Source: Pseudoips prasinana
Lineage: Eukaryota > Arthropoda > Insecta > Lepidoptera > Nolidae
Length of the DNA stretch: 64,000 bases
Direction: 5' to 3'
NCBI GenBank assembly: GCA_951640165.1
Contig: OX621255.1
Span: 8,060,001 to 8,124,000 of the forward strand
This document shows, in pieces, positions 21,419-32,194 of the stretch (within the stretch, counting starts at the first letter, position 1; every line of letters begins with the position of its first letter). Made by a program: the position numbers and the translations under genes. The notes beneath the pieces were generated by a model. It worked only from the letters and a program-made list of their open reading frames with translations. It did no database searches and was not told the DNA's origin.

Positions 21419-21745
21419 ACAAGGTTTCCCCTCGGGGCTGCGGTGTATGAAGTGTCTTCTATTGCCACCACGTGTAAGCAGCTCTGAGAACACAGAGATC
21501 TTTTTGTGGTGCTGTTCCAGATTGGCAAGAGTCTGCAAATGAGGAGGACAATCCTGAGCCCTCCCAGTGTATGTGTCCCGACCATCTGGGGCACGGCGCA
21601 AAAGGGGGGCACTGGAGCCACATACCCGCGTTTCCGGGGCTCCTCCCATTAGGCGCCAAAAGAAGTCCACGGCAGGTTAGGTTTAGTCGGTGCGAGTCCG
21701 ACATACCCACCACCTGCAGACACTTTATACGGTTAAGACAGGGGC
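21419..21745 (+). repeat. K repeat, single copy
   Basis: Colinear with the 10690-11500 locus but without tandem units: CTCGGGGCTGCGG, GAGCCCTCCCAGTGTATGTG, CGACCATCTGGGGCACGGCG, TCCACGGCAGGTTAGGTTTA, then GACATACCCAC..GCAGACACTTT. It shows the unexpanded structure. Confidence 0.75.
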
Positions 21746-22089
21746 TTATAAAAAAAAAATATGTAGGTACTTAAAAAGGTCACTGCCAGAGGAGCCAAAA
21801 ACAACCATAACTTTAACTCTAATTACAAAATATATTTAAATGTTACAAATATTATATCTCAAGTCAGTGTTGGCACAAGAAATTATAGTTCACGGAATAA
21901 CCGATGGCAGCAGAATGGCCTCGTGTCTTCGATCATATTCCGATTCCACGTTTAAGGCTGTTTCCACATATTTAACGAGGCCAGTGATGCGCTTGCACTT
22001 TACTATATATACCTACTACTATATATACTTTATTATACCTTATATATTACTCAGTAGTACTATATAAGGTATTAAATATCCGTTTGTCG
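21746..22089. other. unique DNA
   Basis: No recognised feature; ends in a TATA-rich imperfect palindrome around 22005-22075. Confidence 0.45.
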
Positions 22090-22412
22090 CGAACTGCGTC
22101 GCTAGTCTAGCGGTAGTGTGTTCAAGTCCCGGATCTTCATAAATGTTGGGATTTTTCGGATACGAAAATTTATCAGTATCAGCTTTAAGTCTGGTGGTAC
22201 GCGGCGTTACACCGCCGTACCTCGGAAAGCACGTAGAGCCTGACCTCTTTCCGGTCGTGACACTAGACGTTCCATCGATTTATTAGAGTGATGTAATAGA
22301 AAGTGTTTGCGCACACAGTTGTGCACAATAATAATAATATGTTCTGCGCAGTTGGCTAGTATTCGTTGAGGCAGACCGCTGTGGCCGAAATTGGGTCTGG
22401 GGGACATTATTA
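22090..22412 (+). mobile_element. SINE-N copy (plus strand)
   Basis: Head CGTCGCTAGTCTAGCGGTAG with GTGTTCAAGTCCCGGATC, then GCGGCGTTACACCGCCGTAC, TTTCCGGTCGTGACACTAGA and GTTCTGCGCAGTTGGCTAG. The B-box is mutated and the body is diverged. Confidence 0.72.
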
Positions 22413-22510
22413 TGTTTGTTTGTATATTTACATATATAAACCGTACACGTGTACGTATAAAAGATAAACTAAAAATATTTAAAACGTGAAATGTTGGCTG
22501 TATATGTATA

Positions 22511-22811
22511 CTAGCTGTGCCCCGCGGTTTTACCCGCGTTAAACTTTATAAATTATCACAGCTCCTCCCCCGTAGGTGATAGCGTGATAATATATAGCTT
22601 ATATGTTGACCCAAACTCTTAGTAAGATTTATGCAAAATTAGAAGTAAATTCATGCAGTACTTTTTGAGTTTAGCCCGGACATACATACAGACAAACAGA
22701 CAAAAATTCTAAAAGCTATATGTTTGGCTTCGGGATCGATTGCAGAACACGTTTTAAAAAAATATTCAATGTACAGTTTTGACTTTCCTACGATTTTATT
22801 ATATGTATAGA
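22511..22811 (-). mobile_element. Helitron-like element (Hel copy 2)
   Basis: Same family as 8405-8727: CTAGCTGTGCCCCGCGGTTT at the left (3' end on minus) and ...CGATTTTATTATATGTATAGA at the right (5' TC end on minus). Confidence 0.77.
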
Positions 22812-23127
22812 TGTTATCTTAATGATGGACTAAAATATCAGCTTGTTCTCAGCTATATACTAGGCCGCATGATTAAGGCTTCACGGCGATATTAGTAACA
22901 TATTACATGATTTAATTACACTGTAGAATGTGGATATTACTTGTTAGCGTTTACCTATCCTTTACACAACGATCTTAAGGGTTCACACTATTCTTTTGTG
23001 TGTAGTTAAGTTAAGACCTAAGTCCTTGTTCTTAAAAGATAAAAATCCATGACAACTGTATAATTTATAAATAATTCGTAATAATACGTAAATGCTATTG
23101 TTGCGGAAATAAAAAAACGAAAGAGAC
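22812..23127. other. unique DNA
   Basis: No recognised feature. Confidence 0.45.
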
Positions 23128-23390
23128 AACAAAAATAATAATAATAAATCTTTATTTCACTAAAATACACATAGTTATTACATCATATTTAGTACATAAC
23201 ACATTACGCAACATCGTTGTCCTGCTGCCCCCTTAGATAGGCTACTAATTAGCCTGTATTAAGGGGAGACAGTGACGTATCCTAGGAAGTAAATTATGGT
23301 GTTATTCGCAGAAGATATAGATCAGGTGAAGTGCTATAAAGGTACATACTACAAACTAGGTTACAACATTATTGTTAATCTAAAATCTAT
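23128..23390 (-). mobile_element. non-LTR 3' tail (CR1-like)
   Basis: Plus strand starts with (AAT)n then CTTTATTTCACTAAAATACA, the same microsatellite-plus-TTTATTT layout as other truncated LINE tails here. No coding remnant recognised, so this is a 3' UTR at best. Confidence 0.45.
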
Positions 23391-23715
23391 AATTAATGAC
23401 TAAGTTTTGCAGAATAACGTCACGTGAATCAAACCAGCAACCCCCGGGCGCAAAGGCTTTACCGGGCTACAACATTAAAGTAATAATGTTATTTATTGCC
23501 TTCAGTGTTTGCGAGATACGAGATAATTGCCAACAAAAGCTAGGCCCTAACAGGGCTAATATTTTGAAATGGGTACCTAATACTGCTTACATAGATATTA
23601 AAATTTATCGCCTTTACAACGTTTTTATATAATTTGAGAATATAATCTCCTGAAATCGTTCTCACATGCCAGTTATGACATTTTAATATGAGCTAGTTTT
23701 TTTGAAGTATAGTTT
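23391..23715. other. unique DNA
   Basis: A 78-codon plus-strand frame (23396-23632) has no recognisable domain and is not supported. Confidence 0.4.
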
Positions 23716-24165
23716 ACCGTCCACCTCATACCATCCCGTGAGTGTCGTAAAAGGCAACTAAGGGTTGCCTTGTACGACACTCAGGGGATGGTATAGGGTG
23801 GCCCTGTTCGCCTGGGGGTTGCGGAAATATCGTACGTTCTCGCGACCCCCGGCGCAGGTGTGAGATTGAATATCGGGGTGGTTTTTAGTTGATAGGAGGC
23901 TGACAAAATCCGCTCTCTCCAAGGCGGAGGTCGTTTTCAACCCAGGGGAAAAAAAGGTGGCCCTGTTTTTCTTACTAGGCTAGTACACCACGTAGTCGGG
24001 CAGCAGCGCCACCTGTATACTACTTAGCCTAGCGGTCGCCAACTTGCATGCCAAGCGCGGTGACTATGGCAAACCCTTCGACTATGGCTATGGCAACGAT
24101 ATAGAAATCTATGGGGGAGGCCTATGTCTAGCAGTGGACGATATCAGGCTGATGATGATTATATC
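23716..24165 (+). repeat. Q repeat with internal inversion and extra insert
   Basis: Left end CATACCATCCCGTGAGTGTC, right end GGAGGCCTATGTCTAGCAGT, GGACGATATCAGGCTGATGA. Between them the first 30 bp is repeated in reverse (hairpin, see next entry) and a GC-rich block (23795-23945) not found in other Q copies intervenes. Confidence 0.6.
23729..23793. repeat. 29-bp hairpin, two mismatches
   Basis: Arms 23729-23758 (TACCATCCCGTGAGTGTCGT...) and 23765-23793 differ at two bases; loop about 6 nt. One arm is the normal start of Q. Confidence 0.88.
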
Positions 24166-24543
24166 AGAATCTCAGTTCTCTTATGTGCAAAAGTGTTGTC
24201 TTCATGGATCCTATAATTTATAACAAAATGCCAAGTGATTGGAAAGAGCTTAGCAATGATGCATGTATTATAAAAGTGAAGTCATTTTTTGTGGACAAAG
24301 CTTTTCATAATTACATAGTTTTTAAATGTAAAAGTCAAGAGGTGTAGCAAAACGTAATGCAATAGAACTATTTTATTAAATATATTCAATATAACAAATC
24401 TTTAATGAATTGTATAGTGCCAATTATATTTCTTTTTGAAGAAATTTATGTACCTACTTTCAATTATTGTGTAGTATTTATATTGTTTTATATTCCAATT
24501 TGTGTTATATTTGCATACCAGCACCTTGTTAGACATTTAGTAA
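24166..24543. other. unique DNA
   Basis: No recognised feature. Confidence 0.45.
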
Positions 24544-24720
24544 TCTATATATATAAAAATCAATGCCACTTTTCGTTGTAATGTTATAACTCAACAACGC
24601 CTTTAATCGATTTGGCTAATTTTGGTCTTGAATTATTCGTGGAAGTCCAGGGAAGGTTTGTACGTAGAGAAAATTAAAAAAAAATCTTGAAAAAGTGTAA
24701 AATCAACATCTTTTAGCAAT
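24544..24720 (+). mobile_element. Helitron-like 5' end
   Basis: TCTATATATATAAAAATCAA, then CGATTTGGCTAATTTTGGTC and TTGAATTATTCGTGGAAGTC, a 5' end common in lepidopteran Helitron-like repeats. No CTAG end was located, so the 3' boundary is unknown. Confidence 0.5.
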
Positions 24721-25104
24721 TTAAAATATTTAAGACCTGTAATGGCGATGTTTAAAGCAAATAAATTGTTTTGATTACTATATCTACGTTTAATTTAATT
24801 TCAGTTTTTATGACATTTCAGTACAATAATAAAACTCGTTATTCGCATTTGTACAAAACTTTACTTGCCTACAAAGCTGTCGCCATCTGTCGGCGCTATT
24901 AACGACTTTTAATGGCTTATGTAAGTATCTGTGATTCTCTATTTAATTATTACTTCTGGTACCATTCTGCTTCAGTTAAAACGTTGAGTTTTTACGTTTT
25001 AGGCACGTATTATATCTAATAAAGGAAAAGGATTAGTTTTTCGTATATTTTTTTGTTAGTAATTGACAAAATCAAAAATAATTTTCACTTAAATTGAGTC
25101 ACAT
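24721..25104. other. unique DNA with a CGCCATCTGTCGG motif
   Basis: Motif at 24881-24893, discussed in the findings. No gene. Confidence 0.45.
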
Positions 25105-25282
25105 TATCAACAAGACGCAGTGTAGTCAGGCCGCATACAAGATGGACCGATGATTTTTGAGGGTCGCTAAAAGTCGCTGGATGCGGATAGCGCAAGACCG
25201 GCAATTGTGGAGATCTTAGAGGGGAAGTTTTTGTCCAGCAGAGGGCGTCGTACGGCTGATATGATGATAATGATAATCAGCA
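25105..25282 (+). mobile_element. RTE-2 3' tail, truncated
   Basis: ACAAGATGGACCGATGAT..GTCGCT (coding KMDR/TRWTDD-like), GCGGATAGCGCAAGACCGGC, TTTTGTCCAGCAG, CGGCTGATATGATGATAATG. The frame is damaged. Confidence 0.68.
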
Positions 25283-25572
25283 AGTAGCTTGTATGTTGTA
25301 TGCCGTTACATGTTGCCGTTGCCGATGTATACAGTCTACTTTACAAACAAATCATTGTACACAAAGTACAAGTAGTCAACGGCAAAAGTAGATCATAAAA
25401 ATACTAATTACTAATTATTACTATATTAATAAAATAAAACATTTTGGTATTTTTTTCGTATAATTATCGCAAATAGCTAAAAAATACTGTGGCGGTGAAG
25501 CGTTCTAAAGTGCGTGACTTAAAGTGAAAAAATATTAGCTAATAAATCCAAAACCTCTTGTCCGATTTCAAT
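25283..25572. other. unique DNA
   Basis: No recognised feature. Confidence 0.4.
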
Positions 25573-25832
25573 GACGGTCAACGTAGCCTAGTTGGTAGTG
25601 CTCCTGCCTACGAAGCTGGTGGTCCTGGGTTCGAATCCCGGTAAGTGCAAATATCTGTGTGATGAGCACAAATATTTGTTTCTGAATCATGGATGTTTTC
25701 TATGTATTTAAGTATTTATCTATCTATATAAGTATGTATATCGTCGCCTGGTACCCATAGTACAAGCTTTGCTTAGTTTGGGGCTAGGATGATCTGTGTG
25801 ACATTGTCCTCAAATATTATTATTAATTATCC
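25573..25832 (+). mobile_element. SINE-A copy 3
   Basis: Complete copy very close to the 18154 copy; single changes such as GGTCAACGTAGCC in the A-box. Ends in (ATT)n. Confidence 0.9.
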
Positions 25833-25877
25833 ACTTTTGCCCCTTTGTGTCCGTCAATAATATGTTTGTAAAGTATC

Positions 25878-26006
25878 TCGTGACACATGGATTCATCTCC
25901 CGGCTGTAAATTTAGACCCAGAACAACTTTTTATGGGTCACACAAATAGTTGTACTGTGCAGGAATCGAACCCGGGATATGGCGCCATACGTGTAGTCAA
26001 CACCTA
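25878..26006 (-). mobile_element. SINE-C copy, diverged
   Basis: Minus strand: GACTACACGTATGGCGCCAT, GGGTTCGATTCCTGCACAGT, AACTATTTGTGTGACCCATA, AAAAAGTTGTTCTGGGTC. Confidence 0.7.
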
Positions 26007-27036
26007 CGTCTGATGATTATTTAAATAGCTTGCAACCACGATCTGGAGTAGTATAGTATACGGATCTTATAGCAACAAGGAACAAAGTGTTTAAGCGCTT
26101 TGGCCATACCTACCTATTATTGTAATAAACAGCTCGCTTACGACTCATAAAATTGATCCTCGGTGCTTTTGGAGCTGGATTCTCTACTTGCAATTCTTTT
26201 GTTTTATGTGTCTCCAGCCTCTTTATATCATTCTGTCTCCCGCTTTGCTTTGGAGAGTATTGGAACTATTAATTTACTAACTCCTTGTTCTCTGTGATTA
26301 AATTCGTTGCGGAATCCAAGACAGTTATAGCGATTTCCCGGGACATGCCTGAGTCTCACCGCTCAGTATCATTTCTTTGTGTGCCACCGTTGATCCTGGC
26401 TTACAGGAGTTGCCGTGGTGGCAAAGGAAGCTTTTAAACCATTTGAAATCCTTTAATTTGCAATATCTGTTTTATAAACCAACAAGGATCGCATGATACT
26501 CATACTCGACAACATGTTTTCGAACTTTTAGGATATAGGCAAGCTAAAATCACAATAAAAAACAAAGGAATGACTTCAAAGGTCGTTTCTTGGAAGTCAT
26601 TGCTTTGTTTCTAAAAACAGTTAAGAAAGTAAAACTATAAAATGTAAAATAATTTCAGATTTCCACTAAATTATAACATTTGAAGTTGGGTACGATTATA
26701 CCCACGTTATTTGCAAAACCTTCCAAAGTTAAAATTTAGTGTAAGTATAACTAAATTTATTTTGTTCTATTCAGTTACCTCTGAAGTAATTTTTATTCTT
26801 TTAAAACAGTTCATATTAATAAAACATAAGCCATTCTATCATTATGATTTTTAATATCAAAACCTCTTATTATGAAAAGTAATTTATCCAGTAGCGAACT
26901 CATGAGAGCCAAGTTAAACAAACTATGCACTTCAACTCACTTCATTTACTGCAGAAAAGCAATTAACGTCCACTGGAAGCTTTATAACCTTCTACAGCTT
27001 TAGATATTCCTATATTAAGGTTATGTTACGAGTTTA
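26007..27036. other. unique DNA, no gene recognised
   Basis: About 1 kb. A locally GC-balanced stretch (26150-26440) has no frame or repeat I recognise. Confidence 0.4.
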
Positions 27037-27451
27037 ACAATAAAGACCGTCAACTACACAACTCAAACGACTCAAACAGTTGACGGTTAATACCACATTA
27101 TAAAAACTTCGTCCCAAGAATACTAGCGGTATAACCGGTAGGGTTATAATATTTAGTAAGCAATTCCATAAAACAAGATTCCATAAATAATAAAGACCGT
27201 CAACTACACAACTCAATCGACTCGTAGGGTTATACTGCTAGTATTCTTGGGACGAAGTTTTTATAATGTGGTTTTAACCGTCAATTGTTTGAATCGTTTG
27301 AGTTGGGTAGGGTTATACTACTAGTATTCTTGAGACGAAGTTTTTATAATGTGGTTTTAACCGTCAATTGTTTGAGTCTTTTGAGTTGTGTAGTTGACGG
27401 TTTTTATTATTTATGGAATCTTGTTTTATGGAATTGCTTAATAAATATTTA
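27037..27451. mobile_element. fold-back (MITE-like) element plus adjacent partial copy
   Basis: 27149-27219 (TTAGTAAGCAATTCCATAAA..GACCGTCAACTACACAACTC) is the inverted complement of 27380-27451, giving about 70-bp terminal inverted repeats. Inside are two head-to-tail units of about 85 bp (TAGGGTTATACT..TATTCTTG..GACGAAG; starts 27224 and 27308). A third such unit in opposite orientation (27041-27140) abuts the left end. Confidence 0.85.
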
Positions 27452-28852
27452 ATTTGCGGGAGTAGGCTATATTTGTTCTAAGTTATGTCTTGTCCAGTTG
27501 AAGATAAACTGTGAATGAAAACAGACTAAATTTTAGACTGTTTATACTTCCTTAACATTTCTAGACTTGTGAACTAGTTTCAGTTACAAATAACAATAGA
27601 AACTGAGCTAATAAAGCCCTTTATTCCGATAAAACCGATAATGTAACAATTTAGCAGTTCACAAACACCCCTACTCAGATAAACACTTCGTCAAAAACTT
27701 TTAAGTCGTAAAACTTTACCTTAGGGTCTTTTTATATAACATGAAGAAACGTGATGTATGCATTTCCTATAGGCATAAAACAAAATAACAAATGATGTAA
27801 TATTTTAAATATGCCTTTTAATGTCATATAGAAAAAACAAACAAAATCGTTCCATTTTTAAAAAAGAAACTGAATTTCAAGGAAATATTTTTTAAGAAAA
27901 AATACCGACTAGTCAATTTTGTTAATATTATGTAGATGAATACTAGAAAAGCTAGTTTATATATATAGATTATAAATATTAAGGAACTGACAATAGTCTA
28001 GACTGACAACAGAAAACTATCAAAGGACGTAAAAACTAAATATAATAAAAACGTTAATTGTGAGAAAAGTATTACCACAATGAAAAATCTAATGCAACTA
28101 TTCATAAAGTGCACTAGATATTATATAAAAAAAATTGAGTTGTAATTTTTCGATATAATTTTGTTTTAAGCATTTTCAGACGTGACTGTGTTTTTTATCC
28201 TATTGAACGAAAGTAGTTGATTGTGTTTGGGCACCAATGATATTCTAAAAATATAATCAAATTAAGTGTATAATATACACTAAATTTGATGTTTTTGAAC
28301 AAGATGACACTCGTAGTAAAAATTTGCGACAAACATCAACTTGGCTGATGTCAGTGCCTTAAATATTTTTAGTCTCTAGAATCCACCTCCGGATTTCGTC
28401 AGTATCTTTATCACACATTTCATAAAAAAATATACCGAAGAACAAGATATTACAACGAAATAAATTTGAATATCCAATGAAACTTCATCCAGGATAAAAA
28501 CAAAATCGTAAGTTCTGATCTGTATCTACAAATACTAAAGAGATGTATGAGTCAGTGTGATAAAAGAAGTAATTAGCATGTTTGAACAATGCACATAATA
28601 GACTCATGACACGTTGCGTAATTTGAATGCGACTGAGTTATCAATATTAGCACAAAAGGCTCTATTCAGTCCTAATGAATATCTTTGTACGTGAGACGAG
28701 CATAGATTTGATGAATATATTTGACGCTTTATAAACGTGATGAAATGCCATTATAGAATTCTAAACCACACAACAAAAACAAAATAAAAACACTTTATAT
28801 TGAATTATTTATTTTTTAATAAAGTACTATGGAATTTAATCCCTGTGTTGTA
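27452..28852. other. AT-rich unique DNA
   Basis: No gene or known repeat recognised. Confidence 0.45.
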
Positions 28853-28987
28853 GGGTACTTTACAAACATATAATTGACTTGAAACTATTTATGGGTTACA
28901 CAAATAGTTCTACTGGTCGGGAATCGAACCCGGGATTCGTGAAGCGGCGAGGCAACTGTCTTAACCGCTGCGCCAAATGTACAGCAA
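28853..28987 (-). mobile_element. SINE-C copy
   Basis: Minus strand: GCGCAGCGGTTAAGACAGTT (A-box), CGCCGCTTCACGAATCC, GGGTTCGATTCCCGACC (B-box), GTGTAACCCATAAATAGTTT. The minus-strand frame overlapping it is not a gene. Confidence 0.8.
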
Positions 28988-29548
28988 TTGCTTCGTGGTT
29001 TAGGAAGGTTATAGAGTATAAACATAATGCTTTAACTATTTGATCTGTATGTGTGTCCGTATATACTTGTGTATTACGCAACATTATTAGCTAGAACTTT
29101 CAACTCGATCCACTATGTATTAAGCTATTCAAAGTACGCTCATTTATATAATTTTAAGGTCAAATTTTACTATTCACTACAATACACAAATTTGAAGAGA
29201 ACCGTTTTGAAAATGGCGGAGAGAGATTTTAGTTTAAGTAATAAAATAGTATATTTTATACATTTACGCATCGTGTCGTATTTGAGATTTAATGTTGTTG
29301 CGCTATATTAGTTTTTATATTTTTAGGATTTTGTACGTACTTAGAAGTTTTAGTTAATTCAAGGAATTAACTTTAACATATACTCTTAAATATTATTGGG
29401 TACAAAACGAATATATGTAAGCAATTTTATAATTGGAAGAAGACAAGAAAGAAACGGGATACAGTACTTACATAATTGGAAAGCACATCTGGCATTTTTT
29501 GTGTTCAAGCCCTATTTGTGACAGCTACATATGGCATATTGTGTTTTT
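28988..29548. other. unique DNA
   Basis: An 86-codon plus frame (29051-29311) has no recognised domain. Confidence 0.4.
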
Positions 29549-29806
29549 ATTTTACTTTATTTTATTAGGACAATAAACTGTTACACATGCCAGTGTAATA
29601 TAATAAGAGTAAATAAATAACGTAGTAAACGTGTAACCCACACCAATGATCGCTAAATAATAGTATTAAAGGTAATCTTAATCTAAACCCGCGCGAGTTT
29701 ACTTAAGGCGTTAAAAGGTAATCTCCATTGTTGTTTTAGATGATCAATGGCAAGTTTTTTGAATTTTGAAATAGAAAGTGAACATATGTCAAAATCTACA
29801 AGGTGT
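29549..29806 (-). mobile_element. non-LTR 3' end with RT C-terminal remnant
   Basis: Plus strand begins with a TTTTATTTTA-type tail. On the minus strand 29796-29683 reads FDICSLSISKFKKLAIDHLK then QQWRLPFNALSKLARV and a stop, which resembles the extreme C-terminus of non-LTR RT proteins. Clade uncertain. Confidence 0.5.
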
Positions 29807-30062
29807 AAATAAAATAATAAATAAAATCAAAAAGGTTTTTAGTCACGTAGACTTTAAAAAAGCGCTTTAAATAGTTAGAACATGTTTGTAGTAATACAGT
29901 TATTATTTCTAGTTACTTAATACAGATATTTAGGTACACGGAATGTTAAAACATTTTTACAATTTATTTTATAATGGTAGTGATATAATTTAGCTAGCTT
30001 GTATTAAGTTATTGTCAAGGAGATTATGTTTAGGTTTAATTATTGAAATTTATATTTTACTA
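29807..30062 (-). mobile_element. non-LTR tail, family shared with 48685-48960
   Basis: AAATAAAATAATAAATAAAA tail then GGTTTTTAGTCACGTAGACT, AAAAAAGCGCTTTAAATAGT, ATGTTTGTAGTA, AGATATTTAGGTACAC, TTTAGCTAGCTTGTATTAAG. Colinear with 48685-48960, so a genuine dispersed repeat. Confidence 0.65.
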
Positions 30063-30154
30063 CATATTGTCTGAATGGTTCTGTCTATATTAAGGTATGA
30101 ATTCAGTATTATTATTATAACGGACCTTGTGTTTATTGCTTTATTTTATGCTTT

Positions 30155-30290
30155 AATGCTACCACCGGTCTGTTATATGTCTCTACGAGGCGACGCGGCG
30201 ACGTTCAGGCGCCCGCACTCCAGCGTTGGTTCGGCACCTTGCAGTGTAGAATAGCCGCGGAACACGCGCCTCTCGCCGCATCACAGATCT
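30155..30290. other. GC-rich island in AT-rich DNA
   Basis: CGAGGCGACGCGGCGACGTT, CAGGCGCCCGCACTCC, TAGCCGCGGAACACGCGCC: about 120 bp rich in CpG. No frame or repeat recognised. Could be part of an unrecognised exon, promoter or transposon. Confidence 0.4.
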
Positions 30291-30291
30291 A

Positions 30292-30328
30292 GGTACAATG
30301 TAACACAATTGATTTGTTACATTGTACC
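30292..30328. repeat. perfect 14-bp hairpin
   Basis: GGTACAATGTAACA (30292-30305) and TGTTACATTGTACC (30315-30328), loop CAATTGATT. Confidence 0.88.
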
Positions 30329-31513
30329 ATATTCATTTCATTTCACATGTTGTTATTGGAAATAGTAGAAGAACTTCCTGCATGAAAGAGATGAAAAATT
30401 TCTAATTAATTTCCTTAACCAATAGCATCATTGTCATGTTGGCGTTAACCCCAGCCATGTCAACACAAGCCACTATCCTACACAAACCGGACCGTCGTCA
30501 AACTTCATGCAAACACTATAAACTTATAATCGCCTATAAACTTTAGAGACTTTTACTTTTGGGAAGATAAGACAAAATATTTATTAGAAAAAGGAACAAA
30601 GTAAATAAATTTAAAAGCAATTGGGCTAGTTTTTTAGATTACTTAGTGCGATTTATCTTAGCTATGATAAAACTTACATTTAGGTCAACATAGTTTATAT
30701 TTTAGCGCTAGGCCTGTAGTCCTATTCACAATGCTCTTACCGGCGTTGTTTTAAGCAGCTCTTGCACAGTCAATCTTTGCCGTCTTGATATAAGGTAGGT
30801 TAAAAATAGATACACTAAAGGAGAAGGAAACTTCTGGGCCCAGCAGTTAACTAGTTGAAATGTGGATTAAAAAACCGTTATATTTTTCTAAAGGAAATCA
30901 CAAAATATCGTATCATGTTTCTATCTAGGAAGCGAGAAAACTTAAATTAAGTTATGAAACGAAATAATCGATTAAATAATGATGAATTGCTCGCAATCGA
31001 TTAAGAATAAATCGGCTAAAACTCAGAATATGTATGAAAATCAAGTGACAAGTGTTTTTCGCGGAATTGATTCATAGCGGATCGTATTCCATTATATTTT
31101 CTTCGGGCAACACTTATCTGCATGACAGCCTTTACATGCTCTTTGACTGTCACTCGTTCGTTATCTTTCGTTTTAAGTGCGCACGTATTTTCCATGTTTT
31201 ATTTGTGGTTTTCTTCGACTGTAGTGACTGCCCGGAGCGCGGGGGATCCAAACGTGCCAGATCTTCGACATGTCACACTCTCGATGCATAAAACCATAAC
31301 ACAACCGAAGCCATTCAACAATATTTTGTAAAAAACTACAATGTTTTATTTTAACCTCACTTTTAATAAACTTCATATAGCTTGATTCCTGGATAGCCAA
31401 ACTTCACCAAAATTTCAGTGAGGTCTTGTTATTATATCCTCTCACAAATAAGGCTAGTTTGATTCAGTTAACACCTGGGCCCAGGAATGTATGGAGTCAT
31501 TCCCTTCTCCTTT
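30329..31513. other. unique DNA, no gene recognised
   Basis: Overlapping short frames at 31052-31400 on both strands lack domains. Nothing else recognised. Confidence 0.4.
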
Positions 31514-31818
31514 AATATTATAGTAATATCAGGGCCTTCTGATGCCAAACTAAGCAAACACTATGGACACCAGATAACTGATGTAATATATAATACTACT
31601 TACTTTACTTTTGTAAATACACACTAATGTGCAAATACAACTGATATACTACAGATAGTACTTTTCTTTTGTAAATACATACTTATTTACATAATTACAC
31701 CCAGACTTAGGGCAAACAGATATGTTAAAGTACTACACAAATAATCTGTACTGGGTTGGAATCGAACCCACGACCTGCGGCGTGAAATGTAATTATTTAC
31801 TAACCACGCCGACCGGTC
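31514..31818 (-). mobile_element. SINE-B copy with internal duplication
   Basis: Minus-strand SINE-B. The segment GTATTTAC..AAAAG..AGTA..ATATCAGTT occurs twice (31575-31625 and about 31636-31683), so the copy is about 50 bp longer than usual. Confidence 0.8.
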
Positions 31819-31884
31819 CGTCAATATTAAATTGACAGTGATATTAAAATAATAGCTGCAAAACTGAATAGTATAGAATTTTGT

Positions 31885-32121
31885 AAGCCTGTTGGCAAAA
31901 GCTTGCTTTTCACGCCGGAGGTCGTGGGTTCGATTCCCACCCAGGACAGATATTTGTGTGCATAAACATGGCTGTTTGTCCTGAGTCTGGGTGTAATTAT
32001 CTATATGAGTATGTATTTACGAAAGAAAAGTACTATATCAGTTATCTGGTTTTCATAGTACAAACTCTGCTTAGTTTGGTATCAGATGGCCGTATATAAA
32101 TAATGTCCCAGGATATTTTTA
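31885..32121 (+). mobile_element. SINE-B copy (inverted partner of the preceding one)
   Basis: GTTGGCAAAAGCTTGC, TTTCACGCCGGAGGTCGTGG, GGTTCGATTCCCACCCAGGA, CTGAGTCTGGGTGTAATTAT, GCTTAGTTTGG.ATCAGATGG, ATGTCCCAGGATAT. Head-to-head with 31514-31818, 66 bp apart. Confidence 0.88.
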
Positions 32122-32194
32122 TACAAGGAAGTGTAGCAGTTTTATTTTGTACGAAGATCCCGCAGTATTTTTTTTGTAATATAGTTACTATACT

